Assembly (NCBI RefSeq): GCF_022565915.1
Contig: NZ_JAJOYX010000002.1
Span: 186,001 to 250,000 of the forward strand
Direction of reading: 5' to 3'
Length of the DNA stretch: 64,000 nucleotides
Source: Nesterenkonia sp. LB17
Lineage (GTDB): Bacteria; Actinomycetota; Actinomycetes; Actinomycetales; Micrococcaceae
In this document: positions 24,209-32,674 of the stretch, one piece after another
Position numbering within the stretch: position 1 is the first letter of the stretch
Layout of the letters: each line of letters opens with the position of its first letter
Notes under the pieces: generated by a model
Told to the model about the DNA's origin: nothing
Databases searched by the model: none
The model's input: only the letters and a program-made list of their open reading frames with translations
Made by a program: the position numbers and the translations under genes

Positions 24209-26566
24209 TCAGACGGTCTCAGGCATGTCCTCTTGTTTGTTCTCCTCACTGCTGCCGCCGGCGGGACCGTCCGCCGCACGCTCCAACCGGATGATCACAC
24301 CCTTCGATACCGGAGTATTGCTGCCCTGGACGGTGTCATCGAGCGGCACCAGAACGTTGCCCTCGGGATAATACACAGCGGCAGAGCCCCGGGCCGTAGG
24401 GTACGACACCGCACGGAACTTCCGCAGCACACGGTCTTTGCCGTCTATGTACTCGCCGTGCACGTCCACCAGGTCACCATCACTGAAGCCAAGCTGCGCG
24501 AGATCCTGTGGATTGACAAGGATGACGTGTCGGCCCTTCTTGATACCGCGATACCGGTCGTTGTAGCCGTAGATGGTGGTGTTGAACTGGTCGTGTGAGC
24601 GCATGGTCTGCAGAATCAGTCGATCAGGCGGGCAATCCATCGGGTCCAGCTCATTCACAGTCATCATGGCTTTGCCGCTGGGGGTGTCGAAGGTACGGGA
24701 ATCGCGTGGCCCGTTCGCCAGCAGGAATCCATCCTTCTCCCGAATGCGACGGTTGTAGTTCCCGCAGTCGGGCACAACACGCGAGATGTGGTGACGGATG
24801 AGATCGTAGTCAGCCTCAAAGCCTTTCCAATCAGCTGCGACGCGGCTGTCCAGGGTCGCTCGTGCAAGTCGGCTGACGATGGCGATCTCGGAAAGCAGGT
24901 TCGGCGCTACCGGCCGGACCCTGCCTTCGGAGGAATGGACAGCGCTGACGGTGTCCTCGACCGAAACGAACTGCGGACCAGACGCCTGCATGTCGATCTC
25001 GGTGCGGCCCAAAGTCGGCAGTATGAGCGCTTCCTGGCCGACCACGGTGTGGGATCGATTCAGTTTCGTGGAGATCTGCACGTTCATCTCGAGCTTCTGC
25101 ATCGCCGCCTCGGTTGCTGCGGTGTCAGACATCGCGGCCACGAAGTTTCCTCCCAGGGCGAGGAAGAACTTGATGCCGCCGTCGCGCATTCCCCGCACAG
25201 CCGCGACCGCGTCGACACCGTGCTCACGCGGAGGTTCGAACGAGAACTCTTTGCCGAGCGCATCCAGGAACGACGCCGGCATCTGCTCCCAGATTCCCAT
25301 CGTTCGGTCCCCCTGCACATTGGAGTGCCCGCGAATCGGTGACGCACCCGCTCCCGGTCGGCCAAAGTTTCCACGCAGGAGGAGTAGATTGATGATTTCC
25401 TTGATCGTCCCTACACCATTCTTCTGCTGCGTGACACCCATCGCCCAGGTGATGATGACCGATTCAGCGTTGATATAACGGTCGGCGAGTTCGTCAATCT
25501 CGTCCGAACGCAGCCCCGTCGCCTCCAACACTGTCTGCTCATCCAAGTGAGACAGGTGCTCGCGCAGCTCGACCAGCCCCTCACAGTGTTGATCGATGAA
25601 TTCATGGTCGAGCACGCTGCCAGGGCTTCTGTCCTCCGCTTCAAGCACACGCTTGGATACTGCCTGAAGCAGCGCCATGTCTCCGCCCGCACGGATTTTC
25701 AGGAACTGATCGGCGAGTTCCGTTCCACGGCCAACAACGCCCTTCGGCTTCTGCGGGTTCTTGAACCGGCGCAGTCCAGCCTCGGGCAAGGGATTGACCG
25801 CGACAATCTGGCCGCCATTCTCCTTCTGCTTCTCCATTGCGCTCAGCATGCGCGGATGGTTGGTGCCAGGGTTCTGGCCTATCACGATCATCAGATCGCA
25901 GTTGAGGAAGTCGTCGTAGGCGACCGTCGCTTTGCCGACCCCGATCGTCTCGCCCATCGCCACGCCGGATGATTCGTGGCACATGTTCGAGCAGTCGGGC
26001 AGGTTGTTGGTTCCGAACCCGCGGATGAACAGCTGGTAGATGAACGCTGCCTCGTTCGAAGCACGGCCGCTGGTATAGAACGCCGCTTCATCGGAGGAAG
26101 AGAGGCTCTTGAGCTTCTCCGACACGATTTTGATTGCCGTGTCCCAGTCAACGGGTCGGTAGTGTTCGTCACCCGCAGCCTTGTAGACGGGTTCTGTGAG
26201 TCTGCCCTGCATCCCGAGCCAGTACTCGGAGCGTCCACGCAGATCGCTGATCGGGTGTTCGGCCCAGAAGTCAGACGCCACCGTGACCGGTGTGGCTTCC
26301 CATGTGACCGCCTTGGCCCCGTTTTCGCAGTACTCGAACTTGCTCCGGTGACCGGAAGGGTCCGGCCACGCGCAGCTCATACAGTCGAATCCCTGTTTCT
26401 GGTTCATCGCGAGCAACGTACGTGCACTCCGCTCGATGCCCATGTGCTTCAGCGCCGGCTGCATGGAGTGATACACGCCTTGCATTCCGGCAGCCCAATC
26501 CTTGGGCTTGTCGACTTCGAGATCGTTCTCGTCGGCTTCCTCGACGGACGGGTTGGAGCGAGTCAT
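24209..26566 (-). CDS. FdhF/YdeP-type molybdopterin oxidoreductase
   Basis: A 785-residue member of the molybdopterin oxidoreductase superfamily, YdeP/FdhF-like branch. The N-terminal CMSCAWPDP motif (near residue 38) is diagnostic of this branch. Molybdopterin-binding blocks follow: YTSGRASNEAAFIYQ, PDCSNMCHESSGVA, NPGTNHPRM, IRGHSNVQGDRTMG, and the C-terminal dinucleotide-binding domain with TMRSHDQFNTTIYGYNDRY. GAAGGG precedes the ATG at 26566. The physiological substrate of the branch is unclear; E. coli YdeP is linked to acid resistance. No FdhD, cofactor-synthesis or electron-transfer gene is next to it, so maturation must depend on genes elsewhere. Confidence 0.91.
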   Translation of the reverse strand: MTRSNPSVEEADENDLEVDKPKDWAAGMQGVYHSMQPALKHMGIERSARTLLAMNQKQGFDCMSCAWPDPSGHRSKFEYCENGAKAVTWEATPVTVASDFWAEHPISDLRGRSEYWLGMQGRLTEPVYKAAGDEHYRPVDWDTAIKIVSEKLKSLSSSDEAAFYTSGRASNEAAFIYQLFIRGFGTNNLPDCSNMCHESSGVAMGETIGVGKATVAYDDFLNCDLMIVIGQNPGTNHPRMLSAMEKQKENGGQIVAVNPLPEAGLRRFKNPQKPKGVVGRGTELADQFLKIRAGGDMALLQAVSKRVLEAEDRSPGSVLDHEFIDQHCEGLVELREHLSHLDEQTVLEATGLRSDEIDELADRYINAESVIITWAMGVTQQKNGVGTIKEIINLLLLRGNFGRPGAGASPIRGHSNVQGDRTMGIWEQMPASFLDALGKEFSFEPPREHGVDAVAAVRGMRDGGIKFFLALGGNFVAAMSDTAATEAAMQKLEMNVQISTKLNRSHTVVGQEALILPTLGRTEIDMQASGPQFVSVEDTVSAVHSSEGRVRPVAPNLLSEIAIVSRLARATLDSRVAADWKGFEADYDLIRHHISRVVPDCGNYNRRIREKDGFLLANGPRDSRTFDTPSGKAMMTVNELDPMDCPPDRLILQTMRSHDQFNTTIYGYNDRYRGIKKGRHVILVNPQDLAQLGFSDGDLVDVHGEYIDGKDRVLRKFRAVSYPTARGSAAVYYPEGNVLVPLDDTVQGSNTPVSKGVIIRLERAADGPAGGSSEENKQEDMPETV

Positions 26567-27319
26567 CGGGCATCCCTTCTAGGCTGCGTCTCGATATTCA
26601 GTGGTCCTGCTCGTGCCATTGTGACTCAAGAGCCACGTCAGGGTCCCTGGGTGCCGTCCCCTTCTAGGCCGAACTTCGTGCCTGGAATAGATCCCGCCCT
26701 GAAGAAGCGCACTGTCTGATTCATGTAGAACCTCCAGTCAAGATACTCCGCCCGCACCGAGGGGATGTGATCACCTCCTCCGCCCGGGTCGGACCAGAGT
26801 CTCCTTCAAACCCAGTCGCCGGCAATGAGATGCTCCCGACGCATCGCGTGATCCCTCGCAGGCGTCGACCTACGTGAGTCGCGGTGGCACTGGTGGCTTC
26901 GGCCCGTAGTTCAGGAACACTGCATCGAGACCTGTGCTTCACCAGATGGTAGCGGGTTGACCGCCGGCGGGTGTCCCCTCCGCCGCCGCCTGCGCCTCGG
27001 CTGTCCTAGAGGTGATCCGGACACCACAACGGATCAACACTTCACGTGCACTGCCCGGGGCAGTGTCACGGTTCGCGGGCCTTCCTGCATGAGCACCCAG
27101 ATCGTTCGGGTGCGCGACCGCGTCATGGCGTTCAGCGTCTCGTCCTCATCTGGGTGCCGTGGATCTCGAGGTTCACCACGTCGGTGCTGGGCGCTCTCGT
27201 GCGGCTCGTCCACCCTTGCGTGAGGGAGATCAGCGGGTCACGATGGATTCAGATTGCAGACTTGGATGCCGGTGCAGTGACTCTCGTCAGGTTGCCCCAG
27301 TCGTGTCTAGGAGGATCGT
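26567..27319. other. gap, no supported gene
   Basis: About 750 bp upstream of both the YdeP-type gene (minus) and the SRPBCC gene (plus). It should contain both promoters. Frames present are short and lack domains. TAGGAGGATCGT at about 27308-27319 is the ribosome-binding site of the SRPBCC gene. Confidence 0.4.
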
Positions 27320-27760
27320 ATGCCTGAGTTCCATTCAAAAGTGACCATTGACCTACCGCGTGAGGAGGTGTTCACGTATATCGTGAACTCTGAGACTCAG
27401 GTGATTTGGCAGTCAGGACTGCAGGAGTTCGATGCGGACTGGAGTGGTGAACCCACGGTGGGTGATCGCTCTAGAGGAACCGTCAAGGTTGCGGGTAAGA
27501 AGCTGCAGTGGGAGACGGAAGTCGTGGAGATCAAGCGACCGGAAACATTCGTCTTCCGCAGCGTCAAAGCACCTTTCCCGTTCCATATATCCTTCTCGCT
27601 TCTGCAGGTCGGCGACTCCACGGAGGTTCGCTACGACGGGTCCACAGAGGCGATGGGTGGCTTCTTCGGTAAATTGGCCGATCCTCTGGTGGCGCACATG
27701 TACCAACGCGATATGAACAGCAACCTCGCCAACCTGAAAGCTATTCTCGAAGAGACATGA
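27320..27760 (+). CDS. SRPBCC family protein
   Basis: A 146-residue START/Bet v1-fold protein. The N-terminal strand FHSKVTIDLPREEVFTYIVN is the typical polyketide cyclase/dehydrase opening. A curved sheet follows, with KVAGKKLQWETEVVEIKRPE and FVFRSVKAPFPFHISFSL, and a long C-terminal helix (YQRDMNSNLANLKAIL). ATG 27320 has an excellent AGGAGG 6-8 nt upstream. Such proteins bind hydrophobic ligands; none can be named here. Single gene. Confidence 0.86.
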   Translation: MPEFHSKVTIDLPREEVFTYIVNSETQVIWQSGLQEFDADWSGEPTVGDRSRGTVKVAGKKLQWETEVVEIKRPETFVFRSVKAPFPFHISFSLLQVGDSTEVRYDGSTEAMGGFFGKLADPLVAHMYQRDMNSNLANLKAILEET

Positions 27761-28195
27761 TGGCTGTGCCTGGATCAGCATGGGTCGGGCTTATTGCCGA
27801 GGCTTCTGATCTCCCGGAATCCGAAATGAATGCCCGAAGGGGCGCGAGGGATCGCCGCGGAAGGTCCTCAACCGCCGGGTGGGGGACTGCTGCGCACGGT
27901 CGGCGCGATTCCTGCGGAGGAAACCAGGAGGTCCGCGGTTCTGAAGTCCTAGTCCACGACTTCGGTGAGAATTCTGCCGGCGGTCCTGACTCCGATTGAA
28001 GGGCATCGAGGTCAGGACCTCGTAAAGGGCGTGGACCTCGATCGGGGCCAGGACCCGGCCCGCTGGCGGCTCAGGGCTTGCTGTTGCTCCAGCGGTCTTC
28101 AGTCGCTGCGGTGTGGGTCAGGTGGCCAGCGCGTCGAGAACCCCGATCTGGTGCAGGAGCGGGCCGCGGTCGCGTTGGACTGACGTGGTCCCCTT
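27761..28195. other. gap, no supported gene
   Basis: About 435 bp between convergent genes. Frames on the plus strand (e.g. 27965-28183) have no start signals or domains. The right boundary is the tandem octamer listed separately. Confidence 0.4.
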
Positions 28196-28233
28196 GTCAA
28201 GGCGTCAAGGCGTCAAGGCGTCAAGGCGTCAGG
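28196..28233. repeat. tandem 8-bp repeat (GTCAAGGC x4) at the 3' end of the aminotransferase gene
   Basis: Four perfect copies of GTCAAGGC at 28196-28227 followed by a partial GTCAGG. The last partial copy contains the TGA stop codon of the aminotransferase gene on the opposite strand (28229-28231), so copy number does not alter the protein but lengthens its 3' untranslated region. Confidence 0.9.
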
Positions 28234-29440
28234 GTGAGGGGCAGCGGCGAGCATCTCCGGACCCGGTCAGCAGATGACCGAGGCGACGGACGCCGGCGAC
28301 CATCTCCTCCTGCTGCACGCTGGCGTAGCTGAACCGGGCGTAGTGCGCGGCCTGGGTCATGGGGAAGAACGTCCCGCCTGGGACGTAGGCGACCCTGGCC
28401 TGAGGCAGCGAGTATTCGGCCATGAACCGTGCTGAGTCGAAGTCTTCTGGGAAGGTGACCCAGGTGAACAGACCGCCTTGGGGCCGGGTGTATTCCACGT
28501 CGGCGGGGAAGGTTTCAGCCATGGTGCTGAGCATCGCGTCGCGCTTGGCGCGATAGACCGGACGGACGGCCTCGAGGTGGGCGTCCAGGTCGAACTCGGT
28601 CAAGAACCGGGCCGTAGCCGTCATGTTCAGGGTGGACGATTGGGTGTCGGCGGCCAGTTTGAGCAGCTCGAGCTTCGTCAGGATTGTAGGGCTGGCCACG
28701 GCATAACCCATGCGCACGCCCGGGGCGAGTGTCTTGGAGAAGCTGCCCAGGTGGATGACTCGACCCTCGGTGTCAAGGGATTTCAGGGTCGGGAGCTGCT
28801 CGCCTTCGAACCGGAGCTCGCGGTAGGGGGTGTCTTCCAGGACGATGATGTCGTGCTGGTTGGCCAACTCGAGCAGACGGTGGCGTCGCTCCAGGCTGAG
28901 TGTGACTCCGGTGGGATTCTGGAAGTCCGGGATCACGTAGATGAATTTCGCCCGCGGGGTGTTCGCCAACACCCATTCGAGCGAATCCGCATCCATGCCG
29001 TCCTTGTCCATGGTCACCGGGGCGTAGTCCGGCTCGTAGGGGGCGAAGGCGACGAGGGCGCCCAGGAATGTGGGGTTCTCTGTGATGATCACGTCGCCGG
29101 AATTGATCAGCAGCTTGGCCACCAGGTCGAGACCCTGTTGAGCGCCCTGGAGCACCAAGACGTCTTCGGCGCTGCAGTCCACGCCGTCGCGGCCCATTCG
29201 ATCTGCGATCCTCTCGCGCAGTTCGGGGATTCCGGCGGTGGCCGTGTATTGCAGAGCGGTGCGCCCCTGCTCGCGGAGAACATGTTCGTAGACGCTGCGA
29301 AGCTGGTCGAGGGGGAAGAGGGTGGGGTCCGGGTAGCCGCCCCCGAATGACGTGATCGAAGGGTCATCGCCCAGCTGCAGCAACTGGCGGATGGCCGAGG
29401 GTCGGACTCTTCCGATCCGCTGCGCGAAGTGGTGTTCCAT
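28229..29440 (-). CDS. PLP-dependent aminotransferase, class I (2-aminoadipate/LysN-like)
   Basis: A 403-residue fold-type I aminotransferase. Key features are SFGGGYPDPTLFP near the N-terminus and LQYTATAGIPELRERIA. Then come QGAQQGLDL before the PLP-ring-stacking residue, PDFQNPTGVTLS (Asn contact), EDTPYRELRF (Asp/Tyr contacts), SFSKTLAPGVRMGY with the Schiff-base Lys, and a C-terminal RFSYAS with the substrate-carboxylate Arg. This pattern is of the LysN/2-aminoadipate and aromatic aminotransferase group without a GntR domain. ATG 29440 is chosen because AAAGGA precedes it and the family N-terminus begins there; the frame is open further upstream but without homology. Single gene. Confidence 0.9.
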   Translation of the reverse strand: MEHHFAQRIGRVRPSAIRQLLQLGDDPSITSFGGGYPDPTLFPLDQLRSVYEHVLREQGRTALQYTATAGIPELRERIADRMGRDGVDCSAEDVLVLQGAQQGLDLVAKLLINSGDVIITENPTFLGALVAFAPYEPDYAPVTMDKDGMDADSLEWVLANTPRAKFIYVIPDFQNPTGVTLSLERRHRLLELANQHDIIVLEDTPYRELRFEGEQLPTLKSLDTEGRVIHLGSFSKTLAPGVRMGYAVASPTILTKLELLKLAADTQSSTLNMTATARFLTEFDLDAHLEAVRPVYRAKRDAMLSTMAETFPADVEYTRPQGGLFTWVTFPEDFDSARFMAEYSLPQARVAYVPGGTFFPMTQAAHYARFSYASVQQEEMVAGVRRLGHLLTGSGDARRCPSP

Positions 29441-29707
29441 GGTGTCCTTTCGAAAGCAGAGCCGAAGGTTGAAATCAAAGAGAGGAAGTGTCTTGTCCCG
29501 TTGAAGCGCTGCAGTCATGCGGCGTTCGGCGGCTGCCTTTGGCTCCTTGTCCGAGGCGTCATCCTCGGCACGGGGCGTACTGCGCCAGGTTCCCGTGGGG
29601 CCTGACTCACGAGGTTGCGGGATAGGCAAGATCCTGATCGCTGATTCTACGGAGCAGACCCGCTGTTCACTCGAATGAAATCGACCATGCCGCCGCCGCT
29701 TCCTGAC

Positions 29708-30905
29708 TCACCCGGTTCGGTTGACGCCCTCGGCCTGGGCGACCCACTCGGGGAGATCGCCGCGGAAGGCGTTGGCGATCTCCTGGTCGGTGCTCACCGA
29801 CCAGCGAACAATGCGGGCGACCTCGGGTTCGTCCTTGAACCAGTTGAACCAGTTGATCAGGCGCAGCTGCGGGAACTCCGAGCGAAGATCTTCGTTGAAG
29901 ATCTGCTGCCACCATCGCCGCTTGATCTGCAGGGACAGCTCGGGGTCCGCGTCCGCGGTGACGAACGCCGCGGTCTCCGGGATGGCCAGCGGCTTGTCGC
30001 GGTTCGCCGCATAGAGCTCATAGAAGTCTGGAAGCATGCTTTCGTCGCCGGCGAGTCCGGAGTAGGTCCCGCGCAGCTGCTCGGCGAACTTCGCGGGCTC
30101 GGGCAGGTCGTTGCTTCCCCATGGATACGAATCTCCCCAGTGGTGGAGCGACATCCCGACCCAGTCCACGACGTCGTCACCGGGATAGAAGGGGGCGTAA
30201 GGGTCATCCATCTGCGTGAGCTCGCCATCGGCGTCGGTGTCCAGCAGCTCGAACGCTTCCGTTCCGGGATCAGGGGCGTACTGACCGCCGACGAAGGGAT
30301 ATCCGCCGCCGTAGTTCGGGGCCCAGATCATCTCGGTGGCCGTGGTCTCCTCGCGCACGGCGGCGGCGACCTGCCGGAAGGCCTGCACATAGGCCTGGGG
30401 CTGCCATGCCCCAGGGATACCAGGAGCCGTTCATCTCGTGGGCGAAGCGCAGCAGGACCGGGACTTCGGAGGCGTTGACTTCCCCCAGGAGATCCGTCAG
30501 CTCGGCAATTGACTCCTCGGTGACGGCGCCGAGTCCTTTGTGCGGTTCCAGGGTGAGCATGAGCACCCCGCCCATGCCGGCCACCTGTTCCGCGGCGCCG
30601 AGCACATTCCGTGCGTCGGTGGAGGAGAACGGCATGTCGATGAATCACACGGCTGCACCGGGGGAGACCCCGGTGGTGGTCGCGAACTGCTCCAGCGCCT
30701 CCACGCCCCAGTCTGGGTTGAGTCCGATGGTGAGACGGTCCATGGGAAGGGCCTGAGTCGGACCGGCGAGACGCTGATGGGCGACCGGGGAACCCTCTGC
30801 GTCGGTCTCCGCCCCGGCAGGGACCGAGCATCCAAGCGTCAGCGGGCAGGCGGTGGCAGTGGCCAGCAGGGGAGACAGGCGGTCGGATCGCAGACGTGGA
30901 CGCAC
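29708..30905 (-). pseudogene. GH26-like secreted glycoside hydrolase lipoprotein, two lesions
   Basis: GTG 30905 with AGGAG upstream begins a lipoprotein signal (LSPLLATATACPLTLGC, lipobox LTLGC). The frame runs to TGA at 30647-30645, where Trp or another residue is expected, then continues in the same frame with FIDMPFSSTDARNVLG and VLLRFAHEMNGSWYPWG. The latter contains the GH26 acid/base Glu (HEMNG). At a G-run (30409-30412) the frame shifts by one base and continues as QAYVQAFRQVAAAV, MIWAPNYGGGYPF, WVGMSLHHWGDSYPWG and LAIPETAAF (likely nucleophile Glu). Intact, it would be a ~395-residue secreted glycanase or mannanase-like protein. The two lesions suggest decay, though a homopolymer sequencing error could explain the second. 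Confidence 0.72.
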
Positions 30906-30934
30906 GGGTCTCCTGCGCTCGGGTGGACAGACAG

Positions 30935-30971
30935 CTAGGGGGGCGTCAGCTAAACGCTGACGCCCCCCTAG
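30935..30971. terminator. strong hairpin between Rpf and GH26-like genes
   Basis: Perfect inverted repeat with 16-bp arms: CTAGGGGGGCGTCAGC (30935-30950), loop TAAAC, GCTGACGCCCCCCTAG (30956-30971). It lies 27 bp after the stop of the Rpf gene (minus strand) and upstream of the GH26-like gene. There is no T-run, as is common for actinobacterial terminators. It most likely ends the rpf transcript. Confidence 0.75.
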
Positions 30972-30997
30972 TGGTGTGCCTGGCGGCACAAGTTGAA

Positions 30998-31729
30998 TCA
31001 GCCCGCGGCGGGCAGCTTCAGCTGATCGCCGACGAAGATCAGGTTGGGATCCTGGACGGTATCGGTGTTGGCGTTCCAGATGTCGTTCCAGTCGAGACCC
31101 AGAGCATTGGCGATGCTGGACAGCGAATCGCCGGCCTGCACGGTGTAGGTCTCACCGGAGACCTGGACCTCGGCCTGCTGTGGTGCCTGCTCCACTGGAG
31201 CCTGCTCCACGGGTGCCTGCTCGACAGGTGCTGGCTCGGGAGCGGGAGCGGGTGCTGGCTCGGGAGCGGGTGCTGGCTCAGGTGCCGGTGCTGGCTCGGG
31301 AGCCGGCGCGGGGGCCTCCTGCTCAGGAGCGGACTGCTGAGGGGCCGACGCAACGGCAGGAGCGGAGGAGCCGCCGCCGCTGCTCGGGGTGCCGGAAAGG
31401 CCGAGCTGTGAGGTGCAGGAAGGCCATGCGCCCCAGCCCTGGATCTCCCAGAGAGCGTGGGCGCGGTTGATCTGCTCAGACTTGCTGGCATCGCTGGGGA
31501 GACCGGAGCCGCCCACTGCCTGCCAGGACTGCTGCGAGAACTGCAGGCCACCGTAGTAGCCGTTGCCGGTGTTGATCGACCAGTTGCCATTGGACTCGCA
31601 CTCTGCGAGCTGGTCCCACTGGCCGGAGGCGCTTGCGGCAGGAGCCTGGGCGACGACGGCTGCGCCGGCGAGCGTGGCAGCAGCGAGTCCGCCGCCGAGA
31701 ACCTTCTTGAAAGTCTGCTTGGTCTGCAT
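30998..31729 (-). CDS. rpf: resuscitation-promoting factor-like transglycosylase with LysM domain
   Basis: Secreted peptidoglycan hydrolase of 243 residues. A signal peptide (residues 1-34, ending AASASG) is followed by the Rpf domain: GQWDQLAECESNGNWSINTG with catalytic Glu45, NGYYGGLQFSQQSW, and a second Cys in WPSCTSQLG for the disulfide. A low-complexity Pro/Ala/Glu linker (about 120-180; PAPEPA units and three VEQAP units) leads to one C-terminal LysM domain (YTVQAGDSLSSIANALGLDW to QLKLP) that binds peptidoglycan. ATG 31729 is chosen because the signal peptide starts there. Rpf enzymes cleave glycan strands during division and resuscitation. A 400-bp gene-free leader lies upstream. Confidence 0.93.
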   Translation of the reverse strand: MQTKQTFKKVLGGGLAAATLAGAAVVAQAPAASASGQWDQLAECESNGNWSINTGNGYYGGLQFSQQSWQAVGGSGLPSDASKSEQINRAHALWEIQGWGAWPSCTSQLGLSGTPSSGGGSSAPAVASAPQQSAPEQEAPAPAPEPAPAPEPAPAPEPAPAPAPEPAPVEQAPVEQAPVEQAPQQAEVQVSGETYTVQAGDSLSSIANALGLDWNDIWNANTDTVQDPNLIFVGDQLKLPAAG

Positions 31730-32190
31730 GAGAGTTTGAATCCCGAAGTCCCTGCACTCGTGACCCTCCCGGGCCGTCCTCGTGTCACCGTCCGCCTTCA
31801 TTTTGTGTGGCGGTCAAATTTCACCCGAACCGGCATGGACGGTGGTGGGTAGCCGGTTCCGGTGCTTCTGGATGCTGTGTGCGGGGCCTGGGAACGGAGG
31901 CCCAGTCGTTACAGCGGCATCACAGAAGATGTCCGTTAACCAGTAAAAGGTCTCGGTTTGATTGCGTCAACCGGGGTTTCAGCGCCGTCGCGCACCCAAA
32001 AACCCCGGAATCACGGCGTTGACACAGCGTTACCCTCTCGTTATCAATGTTCCTGTGAATAACATGTGAGTACCAGATTCTGGTTGAGTCGCCGTCGCAT
32101 CGCCGTGATGTCGCTCCGGGGCCCCGCTTCCACATTGTGGGAATTTTGAGGCCGGAACCGGCATCGAGTCAGATCTGGTGCAAGAATCAG
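31730..32190 (-). promoter_or_regulatory. long leader/promoter region upstream of rpf; possible c-di-AMP (ydaO) riboswitch
   Basis: About 460 bp without a gene, shared with the divergent AsnC regulator. Actinobacterial rpf genes are often preceded by ydaO-type c-di-AMP riboswitches. On the minus strand, GGTTCGGGTGAAAT (near 31832) and GCAGGGACTTCGGGATTCAA (31739-31758) loosely resemble the GGGGTGAAT and AGGGACCT...CCCGAATCC blocks of that element. The resemblance is incomplete and I cannot fold it here, so this is a hypothesis only. Confidence 0.3.
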
Positions 32191-32667
32191 ATGATGGACG
32201 GTGTGGATCGCGCAATTATTTCCGCGCTGCGTGAAGATGGACGAATCTCTAACGCGGCGTTGGCCCAGAAGGTCGGACTCACCGCGGGACCTTGTCTGCG
32301 CCGAGTCCAGCGGCTCGAGGCTGAAGGCGTCATCCTCGGGTACACCGCAGACATCAACCCCGCATCGCTGGGACAGTCCTTCGAGGTGGGTCTGGACATC
32401 GAGCTCAAATGGGGAGACCGGGAGACCGTCGAACGCTTCGAGGACACGATGGCTGGTTACGAGGAGGTCCTCGAGCTGCTTCGACTCTTCGGCTCACCGG
32501 ATTACTTCGCCCGCGTCGCGGTGGCTGACCTGCATGCCTATGAGCGGTTCCTGACCAAGAAGGTGCTGACCATCCCCGGGGTGCAGGGCACGGACTCCGC
32601 CTTCCCGATGAAGATCATCAAGAGTCAGCGCCCGCATCTGGACACCGGGAAGTCCTTCGACGAGTGA
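32191..32667 (+). CDS. Lrp/AsnC family transcriptional regulator
   Basis: A 158-residue regulator. The N-terminal HTH is DRAIISALREDGRISNAALA followed by QKVGLTAGPCLRRVQRLEAEGVI. The C-terminal RAM/AsnC ligand domain has FEVGLDIEL, LLRLFGSPDYFARVAVADLH and a final PGVQGTDSAFPMK strand. ATG 32191 is immediately followed by a second ATG; the Shine-Dalgarno sequence is weak. The CynX-like transporter gene begins 7 nt after the stop, so the regulator probably controls that transporter. Lrp family members respond to amino acids; the ligand here is unknown. Confidence 0.9.
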   Translation: MMDGVDRAIISALREDGRISNAALAQKVGLTAGPCLRRVQRLEAEGVILGYTADINPASLGQSFEVGLDIELKWGDRETVERFEDTMAGYEEVLELLRLFGSPDYFARVAVADLHAYERFLTKKVLTIPGVQGTDSAFPMKIIKSQRPHLDTGKSFDE

Positions 32668-32674
32668 GTCGCGC

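Noticed and set aside
28196-28233. possible CRISPR-like array or attachment site
   Set aside because: 8-bp direct tandem units without spacers; no integrase gene or tRNA nearby.
28229-29629. longer aminotransferase starting at 29629
   Set aside because: Residues before ATG 29440 show no homology, and AAAGGA is placed correctly for 29440.
32137-32190. extended N-terminus of the AsnC regulator from an upstream GTG
   Set aside because: The added 18 residues lack family similarity and the family N-terminus begins at the ATG pair at 32191/32194.
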